From contig NC_088777.1 in NCBI RefSeq assembly GCF_954871325.1, forward strand, positions 9,277,366 to 9,341,365: a DNA stretch of 64,000 nucleotides. Reading direction: 5' to 3'. Source of the DNA: Gordionus sp. m RMFG-2023 (Eukaryota > Nematomorpha > Gordioida > Chordodea > Parachordodidae). A program made the position numbers and the translations under genes. Below are positions 9,629 to 21,600 of the stretch, in pieces (the first letter of the stretch is position 1; each line of letters starts with the position of its first letter). The notes below the pieces were generated by a model, which did no database searches, was not told the DNA's origin, and saw nothing but the letters and a program-made list of their open reading frames with translations.

Positions 9629-12600
9629 GTTATTGAATTTTTCTTTTAACACTTTAAAAATATATAACCTTAAATTAAATTATTATTTTATTTTGAAATT
9701 GACCCTTGAAAATTTTTGAAATATTTTTTGGCCTGGTGTTTAATTATTTTGCTTGGCGTGGTCAAATAATTTTATATTAGTTGTCCAGCCTAGCTTGTAA
9801 TAATTTTAGGGAACTCGTCATATATTATAGCATTTTAATCTTTAAAAAAATTTGCAAAATAATGGTCTGGCCCGTAAAAATATTTTGCAAAAAGCTGTCT
9901 TGACCTTGGCCAACCTTTTCTTTGCTAGGCCTTTTTGTTATTTACTCAATCATACAAAGCATTTGTTTTGTTAGCACCAAGGTTTTGGAACATGGACCAA
10001 AATTCCAGTTTGAATATCTTTTTTAAAAAATTTCCCTGGAGCTCTGGTATACTAATTTTTAAGGCCGATCTGATATGATATATCACTAATCTCATTTTGT
10101 TTGTTATACTTCTTTTTATCTAATATATTTTGATTTTTATTATATAACATAAGGCATTTAAATAATATATATCAAATTTTAATTAAATTATCATTTAGGC
10201 TTATATATTCACTTATATTTAGATCATTTATATATATATATATATATAGTAAGATCGTTATAATATTTTTTATTACAAATGTTTTTCTATCCCATTTAGT
10301 CTATACATGATCAATATTAATTTTTAGAATTTTTTTAAAATGATTTATTAAGTTTTAAAATTATATATATTCTTTTAAAAATAAATTATGTATTTTATTA
10401 TATTTTTAATACTTTCAATTATTTAGTTAGTTTTTTTAAAAAAATATCACTTCACATAGACGAGCAGAAAGCCTGCCAGAATGACGGGAGATCAGAATTT
10501 TATCCTTAATGTGATTTTTGAATCCGAATATCCACTTTATTTGATGATGGATAAACCAGCCTAAATCAAAAAAATAAAGGGGAAATTTCTGATTTATCCA
10601 CCATCATATAAAGGAGTTCTAAAAAAATGATTTCCCATCATTATCACCAGAGCTCTCGCTAGTCAGTATTGCTGTTCGCCCCCCCCCTCACTGTTTGAAG
10701 GTGGGAGACGGATTTTAGGGGAGCAAAGAAAAGAAAAAAAGAATGAGTAAAAGAAGGAAGAAATATAAAAAAGAGACAAAGATATGAAATATAATAATTG
10801 TTTATACTTTTAGACTTGACGAATATAGAGTTTTGACGCACATACATTTGTACCCATATAAAAAGAGAAAATAATATAATAAAATTTATAATATCAAAAA
10901 TTTTAGCTGTTTCAAATATTTTCAAAATTATATCAACATGTTGCCTTTTATTTGATGATGATGTAGTCTTTTCTTTGCCTAAAATATATCTCTGTTGAAA
11001 GCATAATATAGAATTTACTGTTATGGATGGTGAAGATGTTTTCTTTTATTTGATGATGATGTTGTAGTCTTTTCTTTTCCCAAAGTAAAAGTGTGTCATA
11101 TCTGAAATTTTAATATAAGGGTGTTAAATTTTAAATATAAAAAATATTTTGTAAAAATAAAAACCTTACTAATTTGTAGCGGCAGAATTTAAAACGTCCT
11201 GATATACGACATTGAGAGTAAATATTTTAGTATCATTCAAATGTATGCCCTGGTTTTATGTAGGTAATATTTTAATTTTCATATTTTTTTTAATCTGCAA
11301 CGTGTTAGAGCGATATAGAGCTGAACATGGGAAAACACAGGTTCAGGGGAAAAAAAGGCCTATATTGTCGAATGTTTGACCTTGACTTTTGTTTATAGTG
11401 ATAACAATAGCAGGAATAATAGGAAATTGGCGTATTTGAATATGAAAGGCAACCGGGAATCGCTTGGGGATAGATCAACTGACAATGAATGAAAAACTCC
11501 AGAAATTCTCAGCGATTATCCGTTTCCTTTTATAGAATCAGCGCTATAATATATCTTAGAATTTCCTGGTAGTTTTTGATGATTTCGTTAAATGAATTTA
11601 GGGCTATGTTATTTTTAGCGGTTAATATAATTTTTTTAGAAATATGTTAATGACAGATATTTGTATTGCGTTTCAATATATTGAATTGATTAATAAATTT
11701 TCTAATAATTAATTTGGGATTTCAATAGAATCTGGAGGGAGTAAAGGATTGTAAACATTTGATAAATACTCTCCAACATTCAAAAGCCAAGAATTATACT
11801 CAACATCTTTAGGGGATAATCGCATATTTTCACTCAGGTGGACAACTTTTAAATAAACTAATAAATCAGAAGACTTAAGACACGATTCAATAATATCTGC
11901 TTTTGAACTGTTGGAACTGTGTTTGATTATATCTTTAAGTAATCTATCGATACAGCATAAAGCGTATTTAGTCATCATTGTGGCTTCGCCGATAATAATT
12001 AATTTGGCGCTTTTAATGACATTGGTTTCAGGGGAATGAAGACTCATGCGAGATACAGGGTTACCAACAATCGGAATAGATAATTTAAATTCACTATGTA
12101 TCGTTCTACCTCCATTTAAAAGAATAGCGCAATGTCTGTTTTTGCAAACGGTAAAACTATTTGGTTGCGTCCTCTTATATAGCACATTAGGTTATTATAC
12201 AAAAAATGTTTTTCCCGAACCACCGTGACCATCAATATAAAATACAAAGCTGATCAAAATCATATTTTCAATAGAGAACGATTAAATCAAAAGATGATTT
12301 TTGTAAAAATTTTTTTAGAAATTAGTACCATTGCCTCAGATGCCTCAAGATCAATATTATAAATATCTGAGCTATTATAGTAGGTAAAATACCACTCAAT
12401 AATTTATAATATTGTTTCTCAATAATCTCACCGATTATGATTATAACTTATAATTTCTCAATAATCAATTTTATAAATAAGCAACATCAAAGATTTTATT
12501 ATTTCATATTTTACATCAAGACAAAGACAATAAAAATTCTTCTTCCACAAAGACAATAATTAATTTCTCCACAAGGAAAAAACCAATCTTTTTTAAATTT

Positions 12601-15600
12601 CTTTGATTGACATTTTGTATATAAAATTATATATATGTATAAATACATATAACGTGAAAGTTAACTGACATTTCATATATAAATTATATATATATATATG
12701 TATAAATATATAACTTAAACATACAAATTCACAACACGCCCACCCTTCAAAAACCACATGTTACATTATCCAAAAATATTTTTCAATTTAATTTATAATA
12801 TTCAATTCATGTTCATATAATCTTTCCCCTTCATTTCAATTCTCATCATTTATTGGATATCATTTTGCCATAATCTTTTCAATCCTTTCATTTGAGTCAT
12901 AGCTCTTGGTCATCATTATTCTCCCACTTCTCCATATTTATCTTCCAACAAGTCAGGTGTTAATAAGACATAATGATAAATATTTCATCAAAAATTAATA
13001 GTCAAAATATATACCATCACTAAATATAATTTCTTTTCATATATATAATCAATGCGATATTTTGTCTCAATAAAAATTTGAATTTTTCCAAAAAAATTGT
13101 TTAAAGTAATCTAACAAAAATATGATTTTAAAGACATAATCATAAATAAGTACATAAAATCTCTATAAATATAATTTTGCTACATATATATCACTAATGT
13201 AAGACTTTATCTCAATAAAATTTTATAAAATTTTCATTTTTTTTTTTTAAACAATAAGATGTAATATCTTTAGATCAATCATTGACATTGGTAAACATAA
13301 AAATACATGATTTGTGTGACATAAACATAATACAAATATATTCTAATACAATTTAAAATTTTAATTTATACAAACAAAAATATAAAAATATTGTAAAATT
13401 TCATAATATTGATAATATCTTCTTTTCTTCCAACATTTAATTACTCTAAATGTTTAATTCCCACTGAATTCTAAATATATTCTCTATATTTTATTTTTTT
13501 TTAACCATTATATTTAACAATATTTTTTACTTCACATGTTAATATGCCTCAAATATATTCCCTATATTTAACAATATTTTTTACTTCACATGTTAATATG
13601 CCTCAAATATATTCCCTATATTTAACAATATTTTTTACTTCACATGTTAATATGCCTTAAATATATTCCCTATATTTATCAACAAAAATTACATACTTAA
13701 TATTTAATACATATTAAATTTCCCATTAAAATATTATTCCCAAATATTTAACATATTATCCTGTATTCATTAATATTATCCCAATAAATTATATTAATTA
13801 ATATTTGAACTAAAAGAATGAAATTTCCCATTAACATATTATTCCCAAATATTTAACATATTATCCTGTATTCATTAATATTATCCCAATAAATTGTATT
13901 AATTAATATTTGAACTAAAAGAATGAACCAACTCATATGCCCACTTTTTTTTAAAAAAAAAACCCAAATTGTATATACATATTTGATATATATTTTTTAA
14001 ATTCTTTCAATACATTCATATTACCATTTAAATTTTCCACAAAAATTTACATGTACTAATTTCATTAAATAACATTCAAATTACCATTTAAATTTTTCAC
14101 AAAAAATTTACATGGACTCATTCCAATAAGTAACATTCATATTACCATTTAAATTTTCCACAAAAAATTTACATGGACTCATTCCAATAAGTACCCCACT
14201 CTTTTACCATTATATTTCCATTTAAGAAATTTTAATTAATGAAATTAATATTCATACCTAAATTCATTTCAGAATTTAAAGGTCTCTGAATCTCATTTAT
14301 TTCTTTATTAAAAATCTCTTCCAACAAGACAATAAAAATAATCTCATATAAATATACCTTATTTCTTAATCATAAATATCTCATATTTATATTTTTAAAA
14401 AAATATCAAAATATTAACACAATTTTCACCCTCCTTATATATATATTTTGCATTCTAATAAGTTCATAATAATATCATATAAATACTAAAATTATTCAAA
14501 TTAATTAATATTTTACACTAATATTATTTATTCATATTTAATCAATAAAATATCTCTCATTGCGTTGTGTATTACAATTAAAAAAAATTCTTACCAGTAT
14601 ATCCATAATAGTTGAACATCATCCAATTCCATTTAATTCAAATGATACTTTAACATAACATTTGCCATCAACTTTCGGTGTCTCATCCTGGTCACGGCAC
14701 CAATAAAATACCACTCAATAATTTATAATATTGTTTCTCAATAATCTCACCGATTATGATTATAACTTATAATTTCTCAATAATCAATTTTATAAATAAG
14801 CAACATCAAAGATTTTATTATTTCATATTTTACATCAAGACAAAGACAATAAAAATTCTTCTTCCACAAAGACAATAATTAATTTCTCCACAAGGAAAAA
14901 ACCAATCTTTTTTAAATTTCTTTGATTGACATTTTGTATATAAAATTATATATATGTATAAATACATATAACGTGAAAGTTAACTGACATTTCATATATA
15001 AATTATATATATATATGTATAAATATATAACTTAAACGTACAAATTCACAACAGTAGGAACAGGCAAATTAAAATTACAACAACGGAAACCATCGTCACG
15101 CAAAACTTTTTCTATATCTGATAAGGCCATGTTAATTGCAACAGAATCTGTATGGGTATGTGCGAAATATTCTATCTAAATTTTTAGCAGAAATTATTTG
15201 GATTTTCTTGCTAACATAAAATACCAATAAAGGCAAAAGATTGAAGCAACTATATGGGCATTGAAAATGTTGACGCTTCTTTCATAAATGTTTCCCACTC
15301 CTTGTCATCGACCAATAAATTTCTTTTAAAAGCCGCCACTTTAAAAGTATTTAATATAACTCTATTTACACTTCTCAAATATTCAAAACATAAGAGAAGT
15401 CTCTTGCCTGATTTAGGATCAACAGCATACATCCTTGAAATTATATTATTTAGTCTTTGTCTTGGTTTCCACTTATTAGCGCTTAAAATATAATAATATG
15501 GTATAGTGACATATAAATATTGGCGGGCATTAGCATCATTTTTATTTAGTTTAAACCAGACAGTTAATGTAATATTTCTGCTAGCAGATTTTTCTAATGC

Positions 15601-18600
15601 CTGACATTCTTATCCTTCCATAAAATATACTGGTTGATGAAATGGCAAGTGTATTGTTAAACGAATGATACCATGAGATCGATCAGCATTCGCTTTTCTA
15701 ATAATTTCCACATGGCCTCACATGCACTTACATATCGGGCATTTGTATGCATTCTAATTTCATCATGAGATTGAAGCGAATTATTTTAAGATCTATATTA
15801 GCGCAGTCGTATCCTTTGTAAACGTACTTAAAAATATATTTGACGGATTTTATTGATATACATGTTTCAACATTTATGTGTGCATTAAATTTTAATATTA
15901 GGTATTTGTTATAAGGGATGACGTATCTATTATCGAATTACTTACCTCCGACATGAATAAAACCCTTATCTCTACGTTGATAAAACGGATATCCATTCGC
16001 ATTGTGTTGAGTATCTTTTTGAAAATCTTTCGGAAATTTTTTATACAAAACCATTTTCCATTCTTGGTGAGTGAGGATTCAAAATACCAGTGGGTCCATG
16101 TATCATAAAGCGAGTTACAATATCATATAATCGGGTTCTACATTTTTATCTGGGATATCAGCTCGAATAAAATTATCTATACATTCAGCTGTTTCTCTTT
16201 TATTATTTTCGCGTAATATAATGAGCAGATGAGCATGAGGTAATCCACTCTTTTGAAACTCTATGGTATAAACGTATGCCAAACATTTGCCAAATAAATC
16301 TTTTTTAATAATATCGTGTAATAATTCCAATTTTTAAATGAAAAACTCTGGCTAATAAAAGTTCTATATGAAGGGTTCTGGCCTTTATAAAGATTTTCTT
16401 TAATTTCAAATTGGGATTGCATGTAAATTTATGGCTTATCCAACTTAGAAACGATTGCCATAGCGTCATGATATCGTTCACGAATGTTTCTATAGGACCT
16501 GAAATGAAGAAAGCAAAATAATGGCTCTTCCTATAGGAAAATTAGTATTATATGCTTTTGAAATATGATCCATAAGATCTAAATAATCCTTTGCACGTAA
16601 TTTTGATTGGTTTAATTTTGTATAATTTAAATTATTAGCTTCCACTTGGAGATAAGAATCAGCAACATATTGATATTATTAAAAAAGATTTATTTGGCAA
16701 ATGTTTGGCATACGTTTATACCACAGAGTTTCAAAAGAGAGGATTAACTCATGCTCACCGGCTCATTATATTACGCGAAAATAATAAAAGCGAAACAGCT
16801 AAATGTAAAAATAATTTTGTTCGAGTTGAAATCCCGGATAAAAATGTCCAACCCCGATTATATGATATTGTAAGTCACTTTGTGATACATGGACCCTGTG
16901 GTATTTTGAATCCTCACTCACCATGCATGGGAAATGGTTCATGTACAAAAAAAATTCCGAAAGATTTTCAAAAAGATACTCAACACAATGCGAATGGATA
17001 TCCATTTTATCAACGTAGAGATAAGGGTTATATTCACGTGGGAAGTAAGCCAGTCGATAATCGATAGGTCATCCCTTGTACAAATATCTATTATTAAAGT
17101 TTAATGCACACATAAATGTTGAAATATATACATAAATAAAATCCGGCAAATATATTTTTAAGTACGTTTACAAAGGATACGATTGCGCTTGTATAGATCT
17201 TAAAACTAATTCGCTTAAATCTCATGATGAAATTAGAATGCATACAAATGCCCGATATGTAAGTGCATGTGAGGAGGCCATTTGGAAATTATTAAAAAAT
17301 CGAATGCATCATCGATCTCACTGTATGATTCGATTAGCAATACACTTGCCATTTCATCAACCGGTAGATTTTATAGAAGGACAATAACGTCAGGCATAGA
17401 AAAATCTGCTAGCAAAAATACTACATAAACTGCCTGATTTGAACTAAATAAAAATGATGTTAGTGCTAATAAGTGGAAACTAAGACAAAGACAAAATAAT
17501 ATAATCTAATAAGTGGAAACTAAGACAAAGACAAAATAATATAATTTCAAGGATGATGCTGTTGATCCTAAATCCTGCAAAATATTTTTCCTACGTTTAT
17601 TACTACTTCATGTTGTTGGCGTCAGAAATTGAATATTTGAGAAGTTTAAATAGAGTTTTTTGAATGCTTTTAAAAATTCGGCTTTTAAAAGATTGGTTGA
17701 TGACAAGGAGTGGGAAACACTTATGAAAGAAACGTCAACATTTTAATGTCCATACAGTTGTGTCAATCTTTTGCCTTTAATTGTATTTTTTGTTAGCATC
17801 CAAATAACCTCTGGGAAAAATTTAGATAGAATATACCGCACATACCCATACAGATTCTGTTGCAATTAATATGGCCTTATCAGATATAGAAAAAGTTATG
17901 CATGACCATGGTTTCCATTGTAGTAATTTTAATTTGCCTGTTCCTACTATAATAGCTCAGAATGATATTTTTAATATTGATCTTGAGACAGCTGAAGCAA
18001 TGGAACTGATTTCTAAATTAAATTTTTTACAAAAACATCCTTTGATTTAATCGTTCAATCTATAGAAAATAATGATTTTGCTCATCTTTGTTTTTTATAT
18101 TTACGCTGTATATACTTAAAGATATAATGCAAACACAGTTCCCATCGGTGGTCAAGTTATATTATTGGGCGACGATTTTTGGCAAATTTACCTGTCATTC
18201 CAAACAGTTCAAAAGCTGATATAATTGAATCGTGTCTTATGTCTTCTGATTATGTGTTTATTTAAAAGTTGTCCATCTGAATGAAAATATGCGGTTATCC
18301 TCTGAAGATGTTGAGTATAATTCTTGGCTTTTGAATGTTGGACAGTCTTTATCAAATGATTACAATCCTTTACTCCCTTCAGATTCTATTGAAATCCTAA
18401 ATTAATTATTAGAAACTTTATTAATCAATTCAATATATTGAAACGCAATACAAATATCTGTGATTAACCTATTTCAAAAAAAATTATATTAACCACTAAA
18501 AATAACATAGCCCTAAATTCATTTAACGAAATCATCAAAAACTACCAGGAAATTCTAAGATATATTATAGCGCTGATTCTATAGAAACCGATAATCCTGA

Positions 18601-21600
18601 GAATTTACTTAGCCCATTAAATTTCTTCATTCTCAAATCCCATCAGCAATGCCTCCTTATATTTTAAATCTTAAAGTTGGGACAATAATAATGCTTCTTC
18701 GTAATATGAATCTCAGCAGAGGCTTATACGCAAGTACGCCTTCTTATCAAAAATTTACATGATAATTTCATAGATTCTGAAATATTAACAGGGACACATA
18801 ATGGCCATCGCGTTTTTATTCCTCGAATTTATCTATCCCTAAGCGATTCCCGGTTGCCTTTTATATTTAAAAGACGCCAATTTCCTATTATTCTTACTAT
18901 TGTTAACTATAAACAAAAGTTAAGGCCAAACATTCGACAAGTCCTTTTCTTCCTCAACTTGTGTTTTCACGTTGTCAGCTCTATGTCGCTCTAACACGTT
19001 GCAGATTTTTAAAAATATATGAAAATTAAAATTTAACCTACAAAGCACCAGGGCATACTTTTGATTGATAATAGAGTATTTACTCTTAATGTCATATATC
19101 AGGATGTATTAAATTCTGCAGCTACAAATTAATGAGGTTTTTATTTTTGCAAAAAAATTTATTTTATATTTACAATTTACGCCCTTATTAAATTTCAAAT
19201 ATGACATATTTTGGGCAAAGAAAAGAAGACATCTTCACCTTAAATTCTATATTATGCTTTCTTTACCCTTGTTAAAATTTCAGAGGCATGTTCTGGGCAA
19301 AGAAAAGACTACATCATCATCAAACAAAAGGGAACTTGGCGATATGATTATCAAAATTTTTGAAACCTAAAAATATTTGATATTATAAATTTTGTTATAT
19401 TATTTTCTCCTATTATATGGTTACAAATACATGTGTCGAAACCCTATATTCGTTATGTCTTAAAGTATAAACAATTATTATATTTCATAAATCCGTCTCC
19501 CACCTTCACACTGTGGATGGGGAGCGAACAGCAATACTGACTAGCGAGAGCTCTGGTGACAATGATGGGGAATCATTTTTTTCAAACTCCTTTAATAATG
19601 GGGTTATTCGGATTCAACCATCATCAAATTAAGGATTAAATTCTGAACCCCCGTCATTCTGACGGGCTTTCTGCTCGTATATAGTAAAATCGTTATTATC
19701 TTTTTTTATTCCAAAATTCTTTCTTATGTAGAATTTATAATCCCATCTAGTCTTTACATGATCAATATTAATTTTTAGAATTATTTTAAAATGATTTAAG
19801 TTTTAAAATTATATGTATCTTTTAAAAATAAATTATGTATTTTATTATATTCTTAATATTATCAATTATTTTGTTAGTTTTAAAAAAAAATTATTTCAAT
19901 TACTATAAAAGAATGTTCTTAATTTATGCATAGATATATTTTCTTAAATATTAATAAATTTAAAAAAAAAAATAAGATTTCTTTTTATCGTATCTATCGG
20001 TAAACATTTAATCGTATTGGCTGATAACTAATATTTTTAAATAGACAAAGAATTGGCCAGATATAATAGATCGGTGCATCCCTAGTTCATGGTTTTGGTT
20101 CCAACTTCTAGAAATAAAAAACATTCAAACAATAAATAAATTCTCATCGGGCCGGGCCGTATATTTGAAAATCAAATATTTCAAATCGCCATATTAGCTA
20201 TAAAAATCAAAAATGAACAATATATTTTGAAAAATCCGGGCCGGCCGTGCAAATTGTACCTCTGCAGATCTCTGATATATATGTCATACTGTGATATGAA
20301 ATGGGGATTTGGATCATTCATTGAGTGTGATTTTTAAAATTTAAAAATCTGATTTGACCGGAAATGCTTTGCATATATCAGAGTACCCGTGCTGTGAATT
20401 TTAATAATTTTGCCGTGACCTTTAAAACTTCTCTTAATCTGTATTGATTTTATGTACTTTTTCATATAAATTTTTAAAAAAATATTGCAAAAATTGTTTG
20501 AATTTTATAGGGTAGATAACTCTATGCATGTCAGAATAAATTTCCGGTTAAATATTGATTTCAAAAATCGCCCTGAATATATGATTTAGAATCTAGTTAT
20601 TTCGGATCCCCATGGATTCCATATCCCAATACAATCACAAACTAAATTTTATTAATATGGTTATATCAAAAATATCTATCTTTTATGTACTCAACTCATA
20701 TATAAATTTTACAATTTATCAAATCAGCTAATTACTTAGCAGTAGGAAATATGAAGTCGTTCATAGACATATGGGATCTGGATATAGATGGGGCTCTCGA
20801 ACCTCATTTTACCCTTAAACATAAAGGTGGCAAGATTCAAAAGGTTATTTTCCCTTCTTTTTTAAAAAAAATAAATAATAAATTGGTTTAAAAATAAACT
20901 AAAATATTCGCCACGCAAAAGTATTAGCCCACAAATTAGTTGGGGTTTCTAAAAAGAACCCTACTATTTATAGTTAAGAAATTATTGGATAAAAACTTTA
21001 AAAAAGTTTTAATTATCAACATTTATTTAAGAAAATAAAAATTGAATAATTCTATGTTATGAAGAGCTAAGAACCAAGAAAGCCAAATTAAACTTTTATT
21101 AAAATATGAGCAGTACCTATATATCATATGTATTATTGTCTTTAAAAAAACGAAGAAAAAATATAAAGGAGTTTTATCCCTAGCTTGGAATAGAATGGCG
21201 ACACAAATTTTGGCTTCCTGTACTTCTACCGGATATGTAAATCTATGGGATTTAAAAGAGGGACAAAAATTGCAGGATTACAAGTATCATACTGATAAAG
21301 TAAATAAAGGACACGTTATTTTTTTACAACTTTTTAAAAATTAAATCATTTGATTAACATTGTAAATGAAGGTGTTATTGAAATAAGCTTAATAATTCGA
21401 ATGAATGAATGAATATTCCCTAAAGTACTTGAATACCATGGTACCTGTGTAGAGTTGAGAGAGAGTAATCCTTTTAATATTACCACCATATTGTTTAATG
21501 TTAGCCTTTATTCTTTAAATTCCTACTATTCGTACATTTTATTTCATAATGAAAATATTTTATTAGAATGTCTCTGGAATAAAGAAAATATGAAAAATTT

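Larger units (their letters stand above)
12385..15053 (-). mobile_element. Non-coding LTR element (TRIM/LARD-like), minus orientation
   Basis: Two ~350-bp LTRs (12385-12736, 14704-15053) are almost identical, which marks a recent insertion. A 5-bp target duplication GTAGG flanks it (12380-12384, 15054-15058). Read on the minus strand, the LTR begins TGTTGTGAATT. A primer-binding site complementary to tRNA-His lies next to the right LTR (14685-14702) and a purine tract next to the left LTR (12737-12750). The ~2-kb interior has no recognisable gag or pol and is filled with tandem repeats, so it would depend on a partner element for movement. It is inserted in Helitron copy 1. Confidence 0.88.
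10457..16675 (-). mobile_element. Helitron copy 1 (minus strand), interrupted by an LTR element
   Basis: A rolling-circle (Helitron) transposon read right to left: Rep N-terminal region (16680-16330), Rep HUH region (16330-16115), middle region (about 15990-15060), PIF1-type helicase (12240-11709), helicase C-terminus (about 11480-11290) and 3' hairpin (10472-10488). Frame breaks are numerous. A 2.67-kb LTR element (12385-15053) sits inside it. Minus that insert it is ~3.5 kb and pairs as an inverted repeat with 16672-19675. Its 5' part (16330-16675) has no partner in copy 2. Confidence 0.85.
16672..19675 (+). mobile_element. Helitron copy 2 (plus strand), 5'-truncated
   Basis: A second Helitron copy, head to head with copy 1. 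It starts abruptly inside the Rep domain at ATATTATTAAAAAAGATTTA and runs through Rep, the middle region and helicase to a perfect 3' hairpin (19650-19666) and CTTTCTGCTCG. It lacks the Rep N-terminal blocks present in copy 1 and lacks the helicase Walker A region, but keeps the [14 protein letters not shown] block that copy 1 lost. The two copies have therefore decayed independently. Many frame breaks; not functional. Confidence 0.85.

Noticed and set aside
13509-14196. Regularly spaced repeats that could suggest a CRISPR-like array
   Set aside because: They are contiguous tandem repeats without unique spacers, inside an LTR element of a eukaryotic genome.
14685-14702. A tRNA-His gene fragment
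   Set aside because: Only the last 18 bases of the tRNA are present and they abut an LTR at the expected distance, so it is a primer-binding site.
16705-17067. 120-residue plus-strand ORF as an independent gene
   Set aside because: It is the Helitron Rep C-terminal region with flanking decayed Helitron sequence, not a separate gene.
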